Source: Byssothecium circinans (lineage: Eukaryota; Ascomycota; Dothideomycetes; Pleosporales; Massarinaceae). From it: DNA of 64,000 bases. The first letter of the stretch is position 1; each line of letters begins with the position of its first letter. The position numbers and the translations under genes are program-made. The stretch lies in NCBI GenBank assembly GCA_010015675.1, contig ML976981.1, positions 1,498,149-1,562,148 on the forward strand, read 5' to 3'. Shown here in pieces: positions 34,107 to 46,452 of this stretch. A model generated the notes under the pieces. That model made no database searches, had not been told where the DNA came from, and worked only from the letters and a program-made list of their open reading frames with translations.

Positions 34107-36976
34107 AGAAAAAAGAAGCCCAATGTTAAAACGGTGTTAAACGGAAGAAGCATAGCTTCGCCCAAACTAAGAAGAAGAGTTTCAAAAAAGAAGAAAATGC
34201 CATGATTCGTACCCCCGCCTAGAAAAGAGATAAAAATAATAGCAAAAATAAAGCACCAACATACCAAGTTTACACCAGTCAGAAGGCTGAGACGTAGTCA
34301 ACCAACTGAACCGGAATCCGAACAAAGGTAGATGTAACACGCCTCCGAAGTCCTGATATGCCGCACTTTATTGAGAATTTGAGGTTGTTATTAAATATAT
34401 ATACCCCATTTTTTTGGGAGTTTACTAGAACTTGATGCTGCGCACCTATGCCCATGCGGGGTAATTTGATCGATTAAAATGCCACCCCGCAGCAGCTGTT
34501 CGTTATTTTGGTGAGCATGGTGTGAGTGGACATTTAGGAATGGACGCGAGGTATAAGTGGGAATGAACGGGGCTGGGTGTAGGATACTCTCACAATGTCA
34601 GGAGATCTGCTACATAGCTGTGCAGCATTTTGTAAGCTCAACATCTAATAGCTAACCGGTGCTATCCTATGTCAAAGTATATCATCTTCAGGCATGTACC
34701 ATACCGTCCAAGGCCTCAATAATTAACATCTAAGCCTTCTTTCCATCTAATCCAAGCTCTCCCCCCAATAACCCCACCACCAACAAAAACCGCCTTAACC
34801 TGACACACCTACCTCTATAAACAACTCGCCTAGAATCCTCCGCGGTCTGACATCAGACATGCTGCAAAGCCACACACGTACTATACGCATACCTGAGTCA
34901 GGTCAGCCTTACACATTTATCCCCGGCCCGCAAAGCCGCTCCCGAGCACAAACTCACAGCCCCAAAAAGGACAAAAATCACATGTCAATACCCAACATCA
35001 GTTCCCTCATAGCCAAACAACGGCCTTTTGCCCCGTACAGCGCTGCATGCAAGTCTAACAAGCATCACCACAGTCCCACCCACAACCTCAGAAACACTTC
35101 CAGTCCCCACCAATACCTATCCGCAGTCTAGTATCTATTCCCCGCTTACAGCAAGACAAAACTAAACCCCACCCTCAACAAATAATCCAATACATGCCCC
35201 TCACAACGCGGACCTCGCCTACCCACGCACCCTACCTACCCTCTCCCAAAGAGGATAAACCTCCCCCAAAACATGCTATAAACAGCACACAAAAATTTCC
35301 GTCCCCCGCTGCGCACCGGTGCCCGCTCAACCCACGGACGGACAACGACGACAAAAAGTCAAGAAAGAATAATCCTCCGTGTAAAAAAGTAAGAAAGACA
35401 AAGGAAATTTAAAAAAAATAAAAAAAAGTCCGTCCGTCTCGCTTACCCTACCTCCTCAAATTTTCTATTTCGAAACGCCCCAGCCGGCTCGCTTGTCGAA
35501 TACCTAGCTAGGCTTATGCGAAGGTACCTACTAGCTTCTAAGCTAGCATTAGGCAATAGTACCTTTGGCATGATGCATACATACATGTAAGCAACGCGAG
35601 ATATTTCCAGAAGCAACGAAATTCGATCACGGACCTTCGGAATCGCAATCGCAATCCACAATCCACAATCCCGCAATACCCAATCCCAACATCGCTTCTT
35701 CACCCACATGGCCCAGCAACCCGACTTATTAGAAGTTATACCACGGAGAACAATTACAATATGATGTGCTCGCTGACCGTCATCGTCCCGAACTCCTGAA
35801 GATCAATTAGTTGTTTTTTTAATAATAATAAACTGCCAAACTGCCCACGTGCTGACGGGAAGGGACAGGGATCCCAGCACAGACTGCAGTACGGCGGCCG
35901 GCGACGGTTTCAAAACGAACAGGACGTTTCCGAAATGATATCAAGTCCGTGGGCGTTTTAGGAAAATTTAACATGTTGATGGGATGGTCGCAGATTACAT
36001 CCCTGCGGGGAAATTGCTGCGCCTGCCTTGTTCCGGACTTTGTTTTGGCTCGTGATCCTCAGGCATACCGGGTGAGGCAATGATGCCAGAGATGCAGGTA
36101 CCGTTCACGAACACGTGAATGATGGGGGAAGATCACGAAGATCATGAAGATCGCGAAAATTAGTGCTCAGGATGCGGGAAATATTGGCGACGATGGAGTT
36201 TTGAAAGTTGACCATCTGAATTTCGATAGACTTCTCGGAACACACAAACATGGCGTCCTACTCCTCCCTCCCCAGGACTATGCCTCCCTCCCATCCATCC
36301 AGTCCCATCCCTTCATCCATTTGCAATAAACATAAGAAACAAGTAAACGCCGCCCTAGAGGAGTCGGTTGGCATAACCAACATGACTAAGAAGTGAAAAA
36401 GTAAGGGTACAAAAGCGATAGTCGGAAAAGAAAAAGGTATTGAGCTCGAATTAAACAAAAAATTGGGCGTGTGCGAAACGGAAACAACAACCTCATACAG
36501 CGTGAGACCCTGTACGTTTCAACAGCACCAACAAGGGAGAAGGCCAAACGTGGCGGCCACGTCATCATACCGTAAGCAAAACATCAACAATCCATCCCTT
36601 CATCCTTGCGTAGCAACACGTAAGAAAGAAGAAAACCAAAATATGGAGTTGAGAATAGTATAAAAATGGTGAACCAGAAGGGGAATTCCGTGCGAGCCAA
36701 TTAGTTTGCCGGCGCCTTTTGAGGGTGATATACCAAGGAAATAAGATGCGCGCGTGCGAGGAGTTGCGAGAATAGTGAGGGTGATATGGGATATATGGGG
36801 ATAATGTGGGGTGCTAAATCTTGCCATAAGACGAAGCAATAAATCCAGAAGAGTGCGAGATGAAACAACGAACGCAAGCGAGAGTCGTGTCCGCAGACAA
36901 CAAGAAAGCCAACACTCCGCGAAGCAAGGTGGCTCACATACTGAGCAGCACAGTCGGAAAAGGCCGAGGCCGGGTG
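34107..36976. other. Gene-free interval
   Basis: About 2.9 kb. It holds the MFS 3' flank, a C/A-rich stretch at about 34740-35440 (open frames with Pro/His/Thr composition, no domain), a short Asp/His-coding repeat gaagatcacgaagatcatgaagatc near 36128, and AT-rich flanks. Nothing gene-like can be supported. Confidence 0.45.
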
Positions 36977-38441
36977 CTACGAATGGAACAGATCCCAAGC
37001 TCTGGCACAGAGCTGGATGAATTCTTCCTTCTTCTTGCGCTGTGTTTCAGGGGTATCTCGTCCCTCTCCGAACGGACCTACACGTGGTTGTTGACGACCA
37101 AGTGGTGGAGTTCCCATATCCCGCTCATACTCGTCTCGTGGGCGTCTTCGCGAGCTGCCGCTGCGGTGCAGATCGGCGTGTGGTGGGTACGAGGTTGACG
37201 CGTTTTTGCCTGGCATGGGCGAAGGGGGGGTTGGGGGCTGGTGGCCGCCATAGTGCACGATGCGGGGTAGGAGATCCTCACGTCCGCCAGAAAGAGAATT
37301 GACGGCATCCTCAGCGGACTTGTACTCGCGGGGGCGAGAGGTCAAAGGTCCCTGCTGTTGGTGTGGCGGGAATCCAGGAGACGGGAGTGGTGGTGGATGA
37401 TTCGAGTGCGACGAATTGCCTGGGCTGTTGTTGCTGTACGGATTGCGAGCGGTGCCAAGTGGCTCAGGGAACACGTCTGCAATGGGTGGCAGGCGGTTGT
37501 TTGTCTGCTGGGCGGGCACGTGGTGGATGTGCGACGTTTGTGAGAGGTTCGACGGTGCATTCGCAAGCTGTCGTGAAGGCGGCATGCCGCGAAGTCCAGT
37601 GAAGGACTGGTTGATGGGTGCGGACTGAATTACCCGTTCGTTGGCAAACTGCGTATGGGAGGGAGGGGCGATGGAGAGACCCGGAGGGGGTCCCTTCCTT
37701 CGAGCCGTATTGGGGGTCTTCATGGGCCGTCCGAATGGGCTTTCGTCCTGGCGAGGTGTATCGTCATCTAGCGCACCGCCCTTACCACCATGCTTCTGGC
37801 GGGCCTCAATAATCTGCCTTTGCCGTTCCCTAACGTCCATGCTCTTGTGTAGCTGCTCACGCATCGAGGGATCGTTGGTGTGGAAGCCCGGTGACAAGCA
37901 GGCAAAGCCCATGTCATTGGCGGTCAGTGGTGCTGCGGGTCTGGCGGTGAGTGCGCCGGAGGAGTGCACGATGTTGGAGCTTGCGAGATCGAGACGGCGA
38001 GGGCGATGGCGGGAGGTGGTCATGTCGGGAGACGAGGGCTCCTTCTTGACAATGATCTTGGGGGCGGGGCCGCGCGACCTGCTCGAAGACTTGCGGTTAG
38101 AGGGACCATCTCTTGAAGAGGGAGGAGTTCGTTGGGCGGTAGTAGGACTAATGGAAGAAGAGGGGCGTCTGAACGAAGACGAACGAGATGGTTGAGCAGT
38201 AGACATACGAAAGAGGTGAACGCTTGTCCTCGGCTCGCTGTCGGGGTACGGAGCCATCACTGGAGGAGGTAGGTGAAGCATTGTCGAGTACCCGGTGCGA
38301 AGCTTTGGAGTTGGGCGTCACGATGTGAGGAGAGGAAGTTGAGGGCGCAATGGCGGCATATGTTCTTGACGAGCCGACTTGGTCCATCTGGGCTGGCACA
38401 TGCGGCGCCGGGACCGGGGTTTGGGCGACAGCGGTTGTCAT
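36977..38441 (-). CDS. Disordered conserved-looking protein of unknown function
   Basis: Two exons, 38441-38209 and 38147-36977, 467 residues. The intron (61 nt, GTATGT...CATTAG) joins SPLS to PTTAQRTPP. Start chosen at ATG 38441 because an in-frame ATG opens a Thr/Ala/Pro-rich segment that leads directly to the splice. Almost all of it is Ser/Pro/Arg/Asn-rich and likely disordered. Two patches look constrained: ANDMGFACLSPGFHTNDP with SMREQLHKSMDVRERQRQI (about 150-190), and the extreme C-terminus RKKKEEFIQLCARAWDLFHS. Several SP/TP sites and a basic KIIVKKEPSSPD stretch suggest a phosphorylated nuclear protein, which is inference. I do not recognise the family. Confidence 0.7.
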
Positions 38442-41418
38442 GGTGCTGGTATGGTGAGGGGTTCGTCTAGAGGACGAGATGAGAGGAGGGAGGAGCAACG
38501 CAGGGACTGTGGAGGGTTCCGCTACACTACGTGTCGAAGGATATCCTCAGCTAGGCGGGATTAGAGGACGTGCAACGAAGGGCGCCTCTCGCACTGGCAG
38601 GCCGCGGCGATCAGGACGGAAAGATTGACGAAGGCTGTGCAGTGCGGCTCAAGCGGCGCCGGACGTCGCAGGACAGCTAATGTCCTTTTTGACCGTTTCG
38701 GGAGGATAGACAGTGGCAGCGAAAAGGCCGTGGTGCGGTGGTGGTCGACCTTCGGACAGCGGGTGTGGACACTGGCGAGGCACAGGGTAAAAATGGCAGG
38801 CACGGACTTGCCGCGTTGGAAGTGGCAGGAGGGATCCGAGCGCGACAGGCAGGCAGGGGAGGGGCAGCAGGGGAGCAGCAGGGGAGCAGGGGAGGGGCCC
38901 TTTTCTAGCCTCCACAGTCCAGCCCACCGAGCGGCGAGCCGTGTCCGCTGCGAACGATGCGCCTGCCGTTTCACGCTCGCCTCCAGTAGGTAGGTAGCCC
39001 GCCGCCGCTGCCTCTTCTGCGGTGCGGACCCGTCGCTGCCCACTCGTCGCGCTCTGCCAGCCCTCCCGCCGCGGTGGTGCATCCACCATCAGCTTCCAAT
39101 GTTCACAGCGAGTGGTGTCTTCAGCTCCCTACTCCCTACACCACAATACTCCGTAGCCAGTCGGCCCTCGGTGCCAGTGTATCTAATATCTGCCCAGTCC
39201 CGTCCAGCATCCCGCGATCCACCCGCCCAGTGATAGGGCCATGTCGCATGCAGCAGTGTTGCACCCCCGTTGCCAATAGGCCAATGGCGACGCGCTAGGC
39301 GAGTGTTAGTGTTTCACGCCTCGCAGGAGCGGCGCCAAAGGGTTTGATCACGCCCAAACCAGCCTTCATCGTCGGGCCCTCGAAACACTGACCGCGAAGC
39401 AGATTGACGGACCGCCGTTCATGGCCTTTTGTTTCAGTCCGCCCAGACACGGCACGCGCGCCGGCATCCAAAAGTCAAAACTTGTCACCGCCTGCGTCTC
39501 TGCCGTGACGATTGACATCTCAAGTGCTGGCATGTGCGTCTGCCGTCTCCGCTGTGCCCGCAGCCTCGCCCGCTCTCGTTCTCGTCCCAACTTCTCCACG
39601 TGGTGCTCGACTCCTCCACGCTTAGGAGCTCCTCCCCCCCCCGCAGGGCAGATTGCGCAAAACCCTTAACCAGCAAAGATAGAACTGGCCGCGTGAGATT
39701 GATTGTCTTCATCTAGCGCGCCTTCCCTCGCAGCAAGCCATGCACAAACAGCACGTCCCACTGTACCTCGTCACCACATTGACACCCCTTTACCCTGAGA
39801 CTGAGCCCGTCTCCGCCGCCTCAGGATAACAAACAACTCCTCTACAGACCGCCTCGACAAGCCTCCGCTGCGGGGTCGAGAAAATTGCACGCGAATGCAG
39901 CAACTCTCTCTTTGAGCTTTTGAAACGCCCAAGCCCACACGTGAGCATTCTAATGCCACAAACCACACCAGATCACCGCTCACTGAAACTTCACTTCATG
40001 CGAACACCAGCTTGACCGCCAATTGCGTGGGACAACCACGTCGCGTCCTGCGCCACGCAAGGGCTCTACCATCCCTCCTAAGAATCCATACTACATAGAA
40101 GACTTGTGCAAGCTGGGTTGCTCCTGAGAAGTTCTGTCGCTTCAGCTCGTCTATCCGTTGCTTCGTTCCCTTTATCCCATCCGGCCGATAGATAGTCAGG
40201 TACGGACTTGGACTAGAACGAACCATGGTTCAGATTGGATAATTAGGACAGTATACGGAGTACTGCTAGTGGCTATCACCTAGGAACATTCGCCACATTT
40301 ACCGACATAGCGGTCGTTTGTTTATGCTGACAGAAGCCGGGTTTTATTATATTGCTGATATTGTATGGGTCAGGAACAGAGTATTATTATCCCGGAGTCC
40401 CTATTGTTCTATTTCGAGACTTCGGAGACGAGCCCATTCTCAGGCTTGCGTTGTCCTTGGATGAAGTATCGCATGTGGAATTCTCAACCAACACTGCTCC
40501 CCAACATGCAATTCTGTTGCTTTGGCCATGCTTCACCGCCGCAGACGTACAGTGCAACTGTCAAGTCATGCATTTGTAGCGTATACGTAGACATACTGTC
40601 CAACCAGGCTTTGCTTGTTTAAGGGTTCGCTAATACCACGGTAACCCGATTTAATCGGCCGCTTTTTCCTGCACTACTTCGACAGTATTGCAGTAACATT
40701 GCCAATTTCAGGTTCAAAGCATCGCGCAACTTGACTCCACCTGAAAAGGGGAACAAGTTGAACGGTTTCAGATACGTACAGACAAGTCAAGTCGATTACC
40801 CTTCTATATCCTTTAGAGACGCAAACCTGCCGACCATCACGGTGAAGTCGCCATCTCGATTTGGCGTAAGCCGCTGGATGCAAATGCATCCCGCGCCCCA
40901 CTCTCCGAAAGGAACCAAGGCAGACTCTTCTCTCACATAATACGTGATTCAGGGTAGAATTCAAAGCGTCCATCACCGTGTGATATGGAGCACCAGTTGA
41001 CCCACTTTCAAGAAGGAATGTGTCATGCAGCACTTGCATTCGCCTTTTTACAGATCATCGCACCCCTACCGGTAGCGTCCCCTATACGACCAATGATATG
41101 AATTCACGGCACTATACCTAGGGCTTAGTCTAACCTTGGAAGTTGGAGCTTACCTCGCCTGGGATTCAAAAACTAAAGGAGGAGCAAAAAGACCCAAGCG
41201 TGGCGCCGAGCCACCGAATACGAGGGAGGAATGGATGCCCTATCCAGCAGCGCCTCACCGTACCTCACCCTTCTCTCCCTTTTTTGCTTCCGTCGTCGTC
41301 CTTGTTGCATGTGTGAGGCCGCTGCGTTTCGCTTTCGCAGAGCTTAATTCTTTTCATTTTGTTGTTACGTTTAGCTGTTTAGTGTGTACCTGTAACAAAG
41401 GGGGAAAGGGAAGGCACG
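38442..41418. other. Gene-free divergent interval
   Basis: About 3 kb between divergent starts. The first part (38450-39100) is GC-rich with a ggggagcagcagggg-type purine tract near 38855-38900; open frames there on the minus strand are Arg/Ala/Pro-rich and look like by-products of composition. From 39700 to 41100 no coding signal is seen. Pyrimidine-rich sequence at 41270-41300 is probably the leader of the GT8-like gene. Confidence 0.45.
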
Positions 41419-42597
41419 ATGGTCGCCTTCGCGCAGAAACGCGGCATCATAGCCGCCGTTGCCGCAACGATACTCACAACTCTCTTAATGCTCACACTCG
41501 TCGGTCCCTCAGTGCCCTACCCACGCATCAACATCGGCGGCAAAACGAGCGACGAACACAAGAAGAAACCATCCTGGGGCACCGCAGTGCATAACCCGAA
41601 ACCCGCCTCCTCACACTCGTCTTCCACGCAGCCTTCGTCCGCGACCCAGCCCAACCCGTCGGAAGAAAAACTCGCCATCGTCACGTTCCTCTCAGGCACA
41701 TTAGACAAGGAGGATAATTGGGAGGACGACGAATACTTCAGCGCGACGCGCCTGCTCGCATGGCAGCTGCTGCACAGCCCGGCGACTAAGATACGTCGCC
41801 AAAATCTCGACTTCTACGTTATTGTAACGCCATCGGTATCGAAGTCGCGACGCGAGCGCCTCGAGAAGGATGGCGCGAAGTTGTGGCCAGTGGAGTTTCT
41901 GTACGCCGAGTGGCTCAGAGGCACGGATCATGAAATGCGATGGGACGACTTGATGGGAAAGCTGCGCGTGTGGGAGATGGTGGAATACAGCCGCGTGTTG
42001 TTGCTCGACGGCGACATCATCTTGAGGGAACCGCTCGACGGCATCTTCGATGATCCAGGGACCAAGTTCCAGGTCACGAACCGCTCGTCGGCGGTCAAGT
42101 TCCCGCTACCCAAGGGCGAAGAGCTTCCAGAGCTACCTGATCAATACATGTTGGGCGGCACGCACGAGACGATCGGACCGGTCCACGAGTTCCCGCCAAC
42201 TTTCGAGAACAACGGCCTGCAGAAGTACGGATACTTCAACGCGGGCTTCTTCCTCCTGGCGCCGAACCTCCAGCTCTTCGACTACTACTGCCGACTTATG
42301 AATACGAAGGACGGATTTGATCCGAGGTACATGGAGCAGAACTTGCTGAATAGGATCCACGCCTGGGATGGCGCGCTGCCTTGGAAACTGATCGATGTGA
42401 AGTGGAACATGGTCGCCGTCAACGACGCCGACTTGGACGGCGGCGTGAAGAGTATGCACCAGAAATGGTTCGTCGAGCCCACTTCGCACAGCCAGCGGGT
42501 GCGGGATATTTCCATGAAGGCGCGGTGGGAGATGCAAGGTTGGTACGATGCGATGGACCAAGCGCGGGAGCTAGAGGAGAAGAGTAGGGCATCATAG
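41419..42597 (+). CDS. Type II membrane glycosyltransferase, GT8-like
   Basis: Single exon, 392 residues. Residues 9-28 form one hydrophobic anchor after a short basic N-terminus (type II topology, probably Golgi), followed by a Ser/Pro/Lys stem. The catalytic region begins near residue 82 (KLAIVTFLSG). The DxD motif is LLLDGDIIL with D197 and D199, the metal/nucleotide-sugar site of glycogenin-like GT8 enzymes. Further GT8-like features are the preceding KLRVWEMVEYSRV, the FNAGFFLLAP block, the QNLLNRIH block and MHQKWFVEP near the end. Related fungal proteins are annotated as GT8 or N-acetylglucosaminyltransferase-like; donor and acceptor sugars are unknown. No neighbour suggests a pathway. 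Confidence 0.83.
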   Translation: MVAFAQKRGIIAAVAATILTTLLMLTLVGPSVPYPRINIGGKTSDEHKKKPSWGTAVHNPKPASSHSSSTQPSSATQPNPSEEKLAIVTFLSGTLDKEDNWEDDEYFSATRLLAWQLLHSPATKIRRQNLDFYVIVTPSVSKSRRERLEKDGAKLWPVEFLYAEWLRGTDHEMRWDDLMGKLRVWEMVEYSRVLLLDGDIILREPLDGIFDDPGTKFQVTNRSSAVKFPLPKGEELPELPDQYMLGGTHETIGPVHEFPPTFENNGLQKYGYFNAGFFLLAPNLQLFDYYCRLMNTKDGFDPRYMEQNLLNRIHAWDGALPWKLIDVKWNMVAVNDADLDGGVKSMHQKWFVEPTSHSQRVRDISMKARWEMQGWYDAMDQARELEEKSRAS

Positions 42598-44945
42598 CAT
42601 GAGCGTGCGTCGTTTTTAACGTAACATTGCGTTGGGTTGACGAGGTTTTTCGAATTGCATATGGCGTGGAGTTTTTTTTGGATGGATTTGTCTGCATGCG
42701 CATTTTAGCCTTCTATCCGCTCTTCTTTGTTTGTTGAGAGACAGGATATCCCGTGTCGCCTTTTCGGGGTCGCTACGTTTCTACGCTCCGAATTAACGTT
42801 TTAAACTTTACTTACCATTTTTCTCTCCTCACCTAAAGTTTGTTCACAGTGCGCGCGCAAAAAAAAAAAAAAAAAGAAAAAAAAGAAAAGAGATTTTGCT
42901 TGTCATAGTCCACGGGTACGACGATGCCTGCCACATCAACCGGACAGCCGACAGACCGCACGCACACCACGATCCCCCCAAAAAAGAAAAGAGAAAAAGG
43001 AGTCCACCGAATAAATAGGAGCACCCCCAAAGCACAGATACACCCCAGTACCTCAAATCGCCCTCTAAACAAGATAAGACATAACAAGGCCTTCCCCTCA
43101 CTTCCCCACGCCTTTTCGAGCCCACCAATGATGGTTCCCGCATAGACAAATACCGCGTCCACCATTTGTCCACACATGTTTACATCGGTACCCTTTCTTT
43201 CTCTTTATCGTTACCAAGTTCCAACATACAAGCACAGTTAATGACGCCGACACTGCGTTTTAATGCATTTTTAGTCTGGGACTTTTGAGTTTACCATGGT
43301 ATTTATTGGGCTGGTTTGGTTTCGATAGACTGGTGACTTAGGCACTACATATTGTGGTTTGAGGGACCGAGGAGCAAGGTAGGAGAATGTGGATGGGGAT
43401 GTGAGGTGCGCTATAGAGATGCTAAGGTAGGTAATGTGTGTTGAGGTGCTGGAGGGGGATGGGGCGGGTCGGGGCGGGGCGGGGCGGAGGGTTGAGGGAT
43501 TATGTGGTCTTAGCAGGGGATAATAGGTCTTGAGGGGTCTTGAGGGGTTTTGAGGGGGCTTCTTGTAAAAGAGAAGTTTTGTTAGGGAGATGTACAGGTT
43601 ATTTTGCGGGCGCGAAGGGGACTAGAGTTTTGGATGTAGGGTAAGTAGGATGTGGGTTGGGAAGATGGAAGGCGCAAAGCCGGTTCTCTCCAGGTGCCAG
43701 ATACAAACCTAGGGCTCATTTACAAAAAGATCATGCATTGTTTCCTAATCTCCAGTCTATCTAATTCCTTTTCACCCTCTGTCTATCCGCTACGAAGTTC
43801 CCTCTCCATCTCGGCATCACCACAGCAGAGCACCACACCCCCGAAAACGCCATCTCAACGGCCCGCACGCCTCACCCCCACTCCGACTCACAGCCCCAGT
43901 CCCACAGCAAGCGAGCCCGTGGTACAAATACGTTGCCTTGCCCCGGAAGTAGCACGAACGCATGCGCGGCGACGCTTTGGGAAGCTTTCACATGCGGGCA
44001 TGGTAACACTTTTTACGCTTTAGGATGTGGGCGAGTGGGCGAGTGGGCGAGTGGAAATCTGGTATTCTAGCCTGGTGTGACGGAAGACGAATGGGTGGCT
44101 GGGTGGGACTGGCATATAAGCATGTGGTAAGGTGTAGAGCTGGTGTAAGGTAGCACTGATTGTTAGATAAGGGTGAGTGAAATGCCATGGGGTATAGGGA
44201 GGTCGTTGGTCGTGGGTGCTGAGGGATCACTCTGCGGTATTGAAGTTATGGAAGGGTTTGGATGATTGCAGGATAGGGCGGGACAGACGGATTGTATGGT
44301 AGTGTCGGAATTTGGATCTCGTAGGTGGGTACCATAGAAGTGGGCTGCTGTATTGCAGAGTACAGCGTGGCACTGCGTACCTCCTGCATATGCAATGCCA
44401 TTTCAGCAGACGTGCACAACGTATCCGAATACGGGATGGAATTCCCAACGTATCTTAGCGAGTCAAAGGTAGATTGCGGTAACCTCTGAAAATATCTACC
44501 TACATTATTTCCTCGCAATACGGCAATGAGACGGTTTCTGGAAGTGGTCGACGTGACCATGCTAGACAGGCTACTATAAAGTGGAAATCCTATGTGTAAG
44601 CGGGCATAGATGAATGGAAAGATGTATGTGAATAACATGATGAATACGTGGAACAATGTGCCATAGCAATCCGCCAATTCGGCGAAAGGCGAGTTGACAA
44701 GAGAACTGAAAGGATTGATACACGGATACCGGAGTATAATTATTTTCATCAGATATGCGCAAACACCGAATCGAGGAAGAAAATAAACTTTTTCATACAA
44801 TACAAGCGTAAAACATTATCCAAAGAAACGAATTAAGCCCTGAACATGAAGAAACTGAACGCCTTCACAAATAAAGCCCACCTATACCTTTTCCTACACA
44901 AATTTTATGCCAAGCGAGAAGCATCCCAGGTGCCATGTCGACCGT
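42598..44945. other. Gene-free interval with G-rich and A-rich tracts
   Basis: About 2.3 kb. It contains an A17 run at 42859-42875 followed by further A-rich bases, a G-rich block (43451-43560, listed separately), and a triplicated gtgggcgagtgggcgagtgg at 44027-44052. A 184-codon minus-strand open frame (44246-44800) has hydrophobic stretches but no family resemblance and is not called. Confidence 0.45.
43451..43560 (+). repeat. G-rich block with G4 potential
   Basis: The left half repeats gggg-c units (ggggcgggtcggggcggggc and continuation), and the right half repeats tcttgagggg three times with variation (about 43526-43556). At least four G-runs of three or more lie within 35 bases, so the plus strand could form a G-quadruplex. 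It is not in a coding region. Confidence 0.5.
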
Positions 44946-45874
44946 TTAGTGAAGCGTGCCATAGTCACCGTTCGTAATACCATTCGGCACAGCCTGCAAA
45001 CTAATCTTCTTGAAGTTCTTCACCAAATCATCTCCCTTTCCTTTCACGTCCTTGGCCTGTTCCACGTGGCTAGTCTGCATCGGCGAGTCGACGACCGTAT
45101 CCTCGGAATCATCCACTTCTTCTGCTTCTTCCTCCTGCGCGCCAGCTTTCGCGTCGCCCTCAACCTCCTCACTCTCATCATCGGCATGTTCTTCCTCGGC
45201 ATCAATCAGCTCTTCAGCCTCTGCCGGGTCATCGCGAGAATCAGGCACGACTTCCTCATCCAGTCTCCAGTCCTGGATAGCCTTGATGATGTCCACAGCG
45301 AGCTGGCCGTTCTTCCTCAATGCCTTGTCCCAATGCGCGGGGATGCCCTTCTCCAAGACCATGAGTCTAGCCACGGCATGTACAAGCATGTGGCGCATAG
45401 GACTTCCATCCTCGGTATTCGCGTAGATATATTGCACTCTCCTCAAACCAGGATACGTGTCTGAGTACTTGTACCACTCTCGTACAACTTGCAAGACATC
45501 GGCGACCAACGACGAAATCTGCAGCTTCTCGGACAAGAGATAGAGGTCGAAGAGGACAGAGAGATCGGCCTCTTCGCGCGGCACGGGGAGCGAGGTGCTG
45601 TAGAGCCAGCCGACGAAGACTTTGAACGTTGCGTCTTCTTCTTCCGGAAGCCCAAAGTGTGACGTTGTGTTTCCTTTTTTGTAGAAGATTTTGCGGAAGA
45701 AGGGCGAATGGTGGCACAGGAGCTTTTCGTGGAGGATCCAGTGCGTGTTCTCGGGGCCGACGTAGATGTCGACCATGGACCGGGATAGGAGCCTGGGGTT
45801 TGTTAATTATATATTGATGGGTATGAGGGTGGATAGGCATACTCATTGAGCGGCTTCTCTTGAGGTGCGGACAT
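44946..45874 (-). CDS. BTB/POZ domain protein
   Basis: Two exons, 45874-45843 and 45792-44946, 292 residues. The short first exon encodes MSAPQEKPLNE and splices (GTATGC...CCCCAG) into LLSRSMVDIYVG. The BTB fold covers about residues 8-105: MVDIYVGPENTHWILHEKLLCHHSPFFRKIF is the typical start, and FKVFVGWLYSTSLP and LYLLSEKLQISSLVADVL complete it. The rest is a helical region and then a long Glu/Asp-rich tail. Fungal BTB proteins mediate dimerisation and sometimes act as Cullin-3 adaptors; there is no extra MATH, Kelch or zinc-finger domain here, so the partner is unknown. Confidence 0.85.
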
Positions 45875-46452
45875 GATGACGATGTGATATGGTGATAATC
45901 CTCGAGAGGTGAAAGTATTACAACTGATCTTCCAACTGGGATGAAAGATAACAACGAACTGAACCCTGCAAACTCTGCGAAGCGCCCAAACTCAATGGAA
46001 AGCGTAAAGTAAAGAAAAAATGGAAGCAAAGTGGCCGTGTCGACCTAAAAAGCAGGACGGAGGCTGGGTACGACCATGAGCAGCATGACGTCAAGTCGAC
46101 ATTTCTGGCAGAACAACCCTGCTTGAGACCACATCCCCACCTAGCGCACTGAACTAGGCGGGGGCCGCGTCGATCAGATCACCAATTGCCATGCGCATGA
46201 ATGCGATGGGTCTTTGGCGTGCATGAAATCTTCTCGATGGTTGGTGCTGTCGTTGCGGGTGGTTGGTGGTGTGCTGAGTTGGGATGGTATTAGCCGCGAC
46301 GTGCGCCTCAGGCAAGATACACTGTCACATGCTCCGCCCAAGATCATTCAATGTTAACCATGAAGTACAAGTACGGAAAGTTCAGGAGAATAATTTGAAT
46401 TGAATCGAAAGGGTATATTGCATCATAGGAACCTATTCGCACACCTTTGTCT
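45875..46452. other. Intergenic between two minus-strand genes
   Basis: 578 bp covering the BTB promoter and the RRP36 3' flank. Nothing else is seen. Confidence 0.4.

Noticed and set aside
38561..39089. Minus-strand frames of 146-173 codons upstream of the disordered-protein gene
   Set aside because: Arg/Ala/Pro-rich composition from GC-rich sequence, with no domain and no splice link to the downstream gene.
44246..44800. 184-codon minus-strand frame with hydrophobic stretches
   Set aside because: No family resemblance, no clear start context and no consistent transmembrane architecture; not enough to call a gene.
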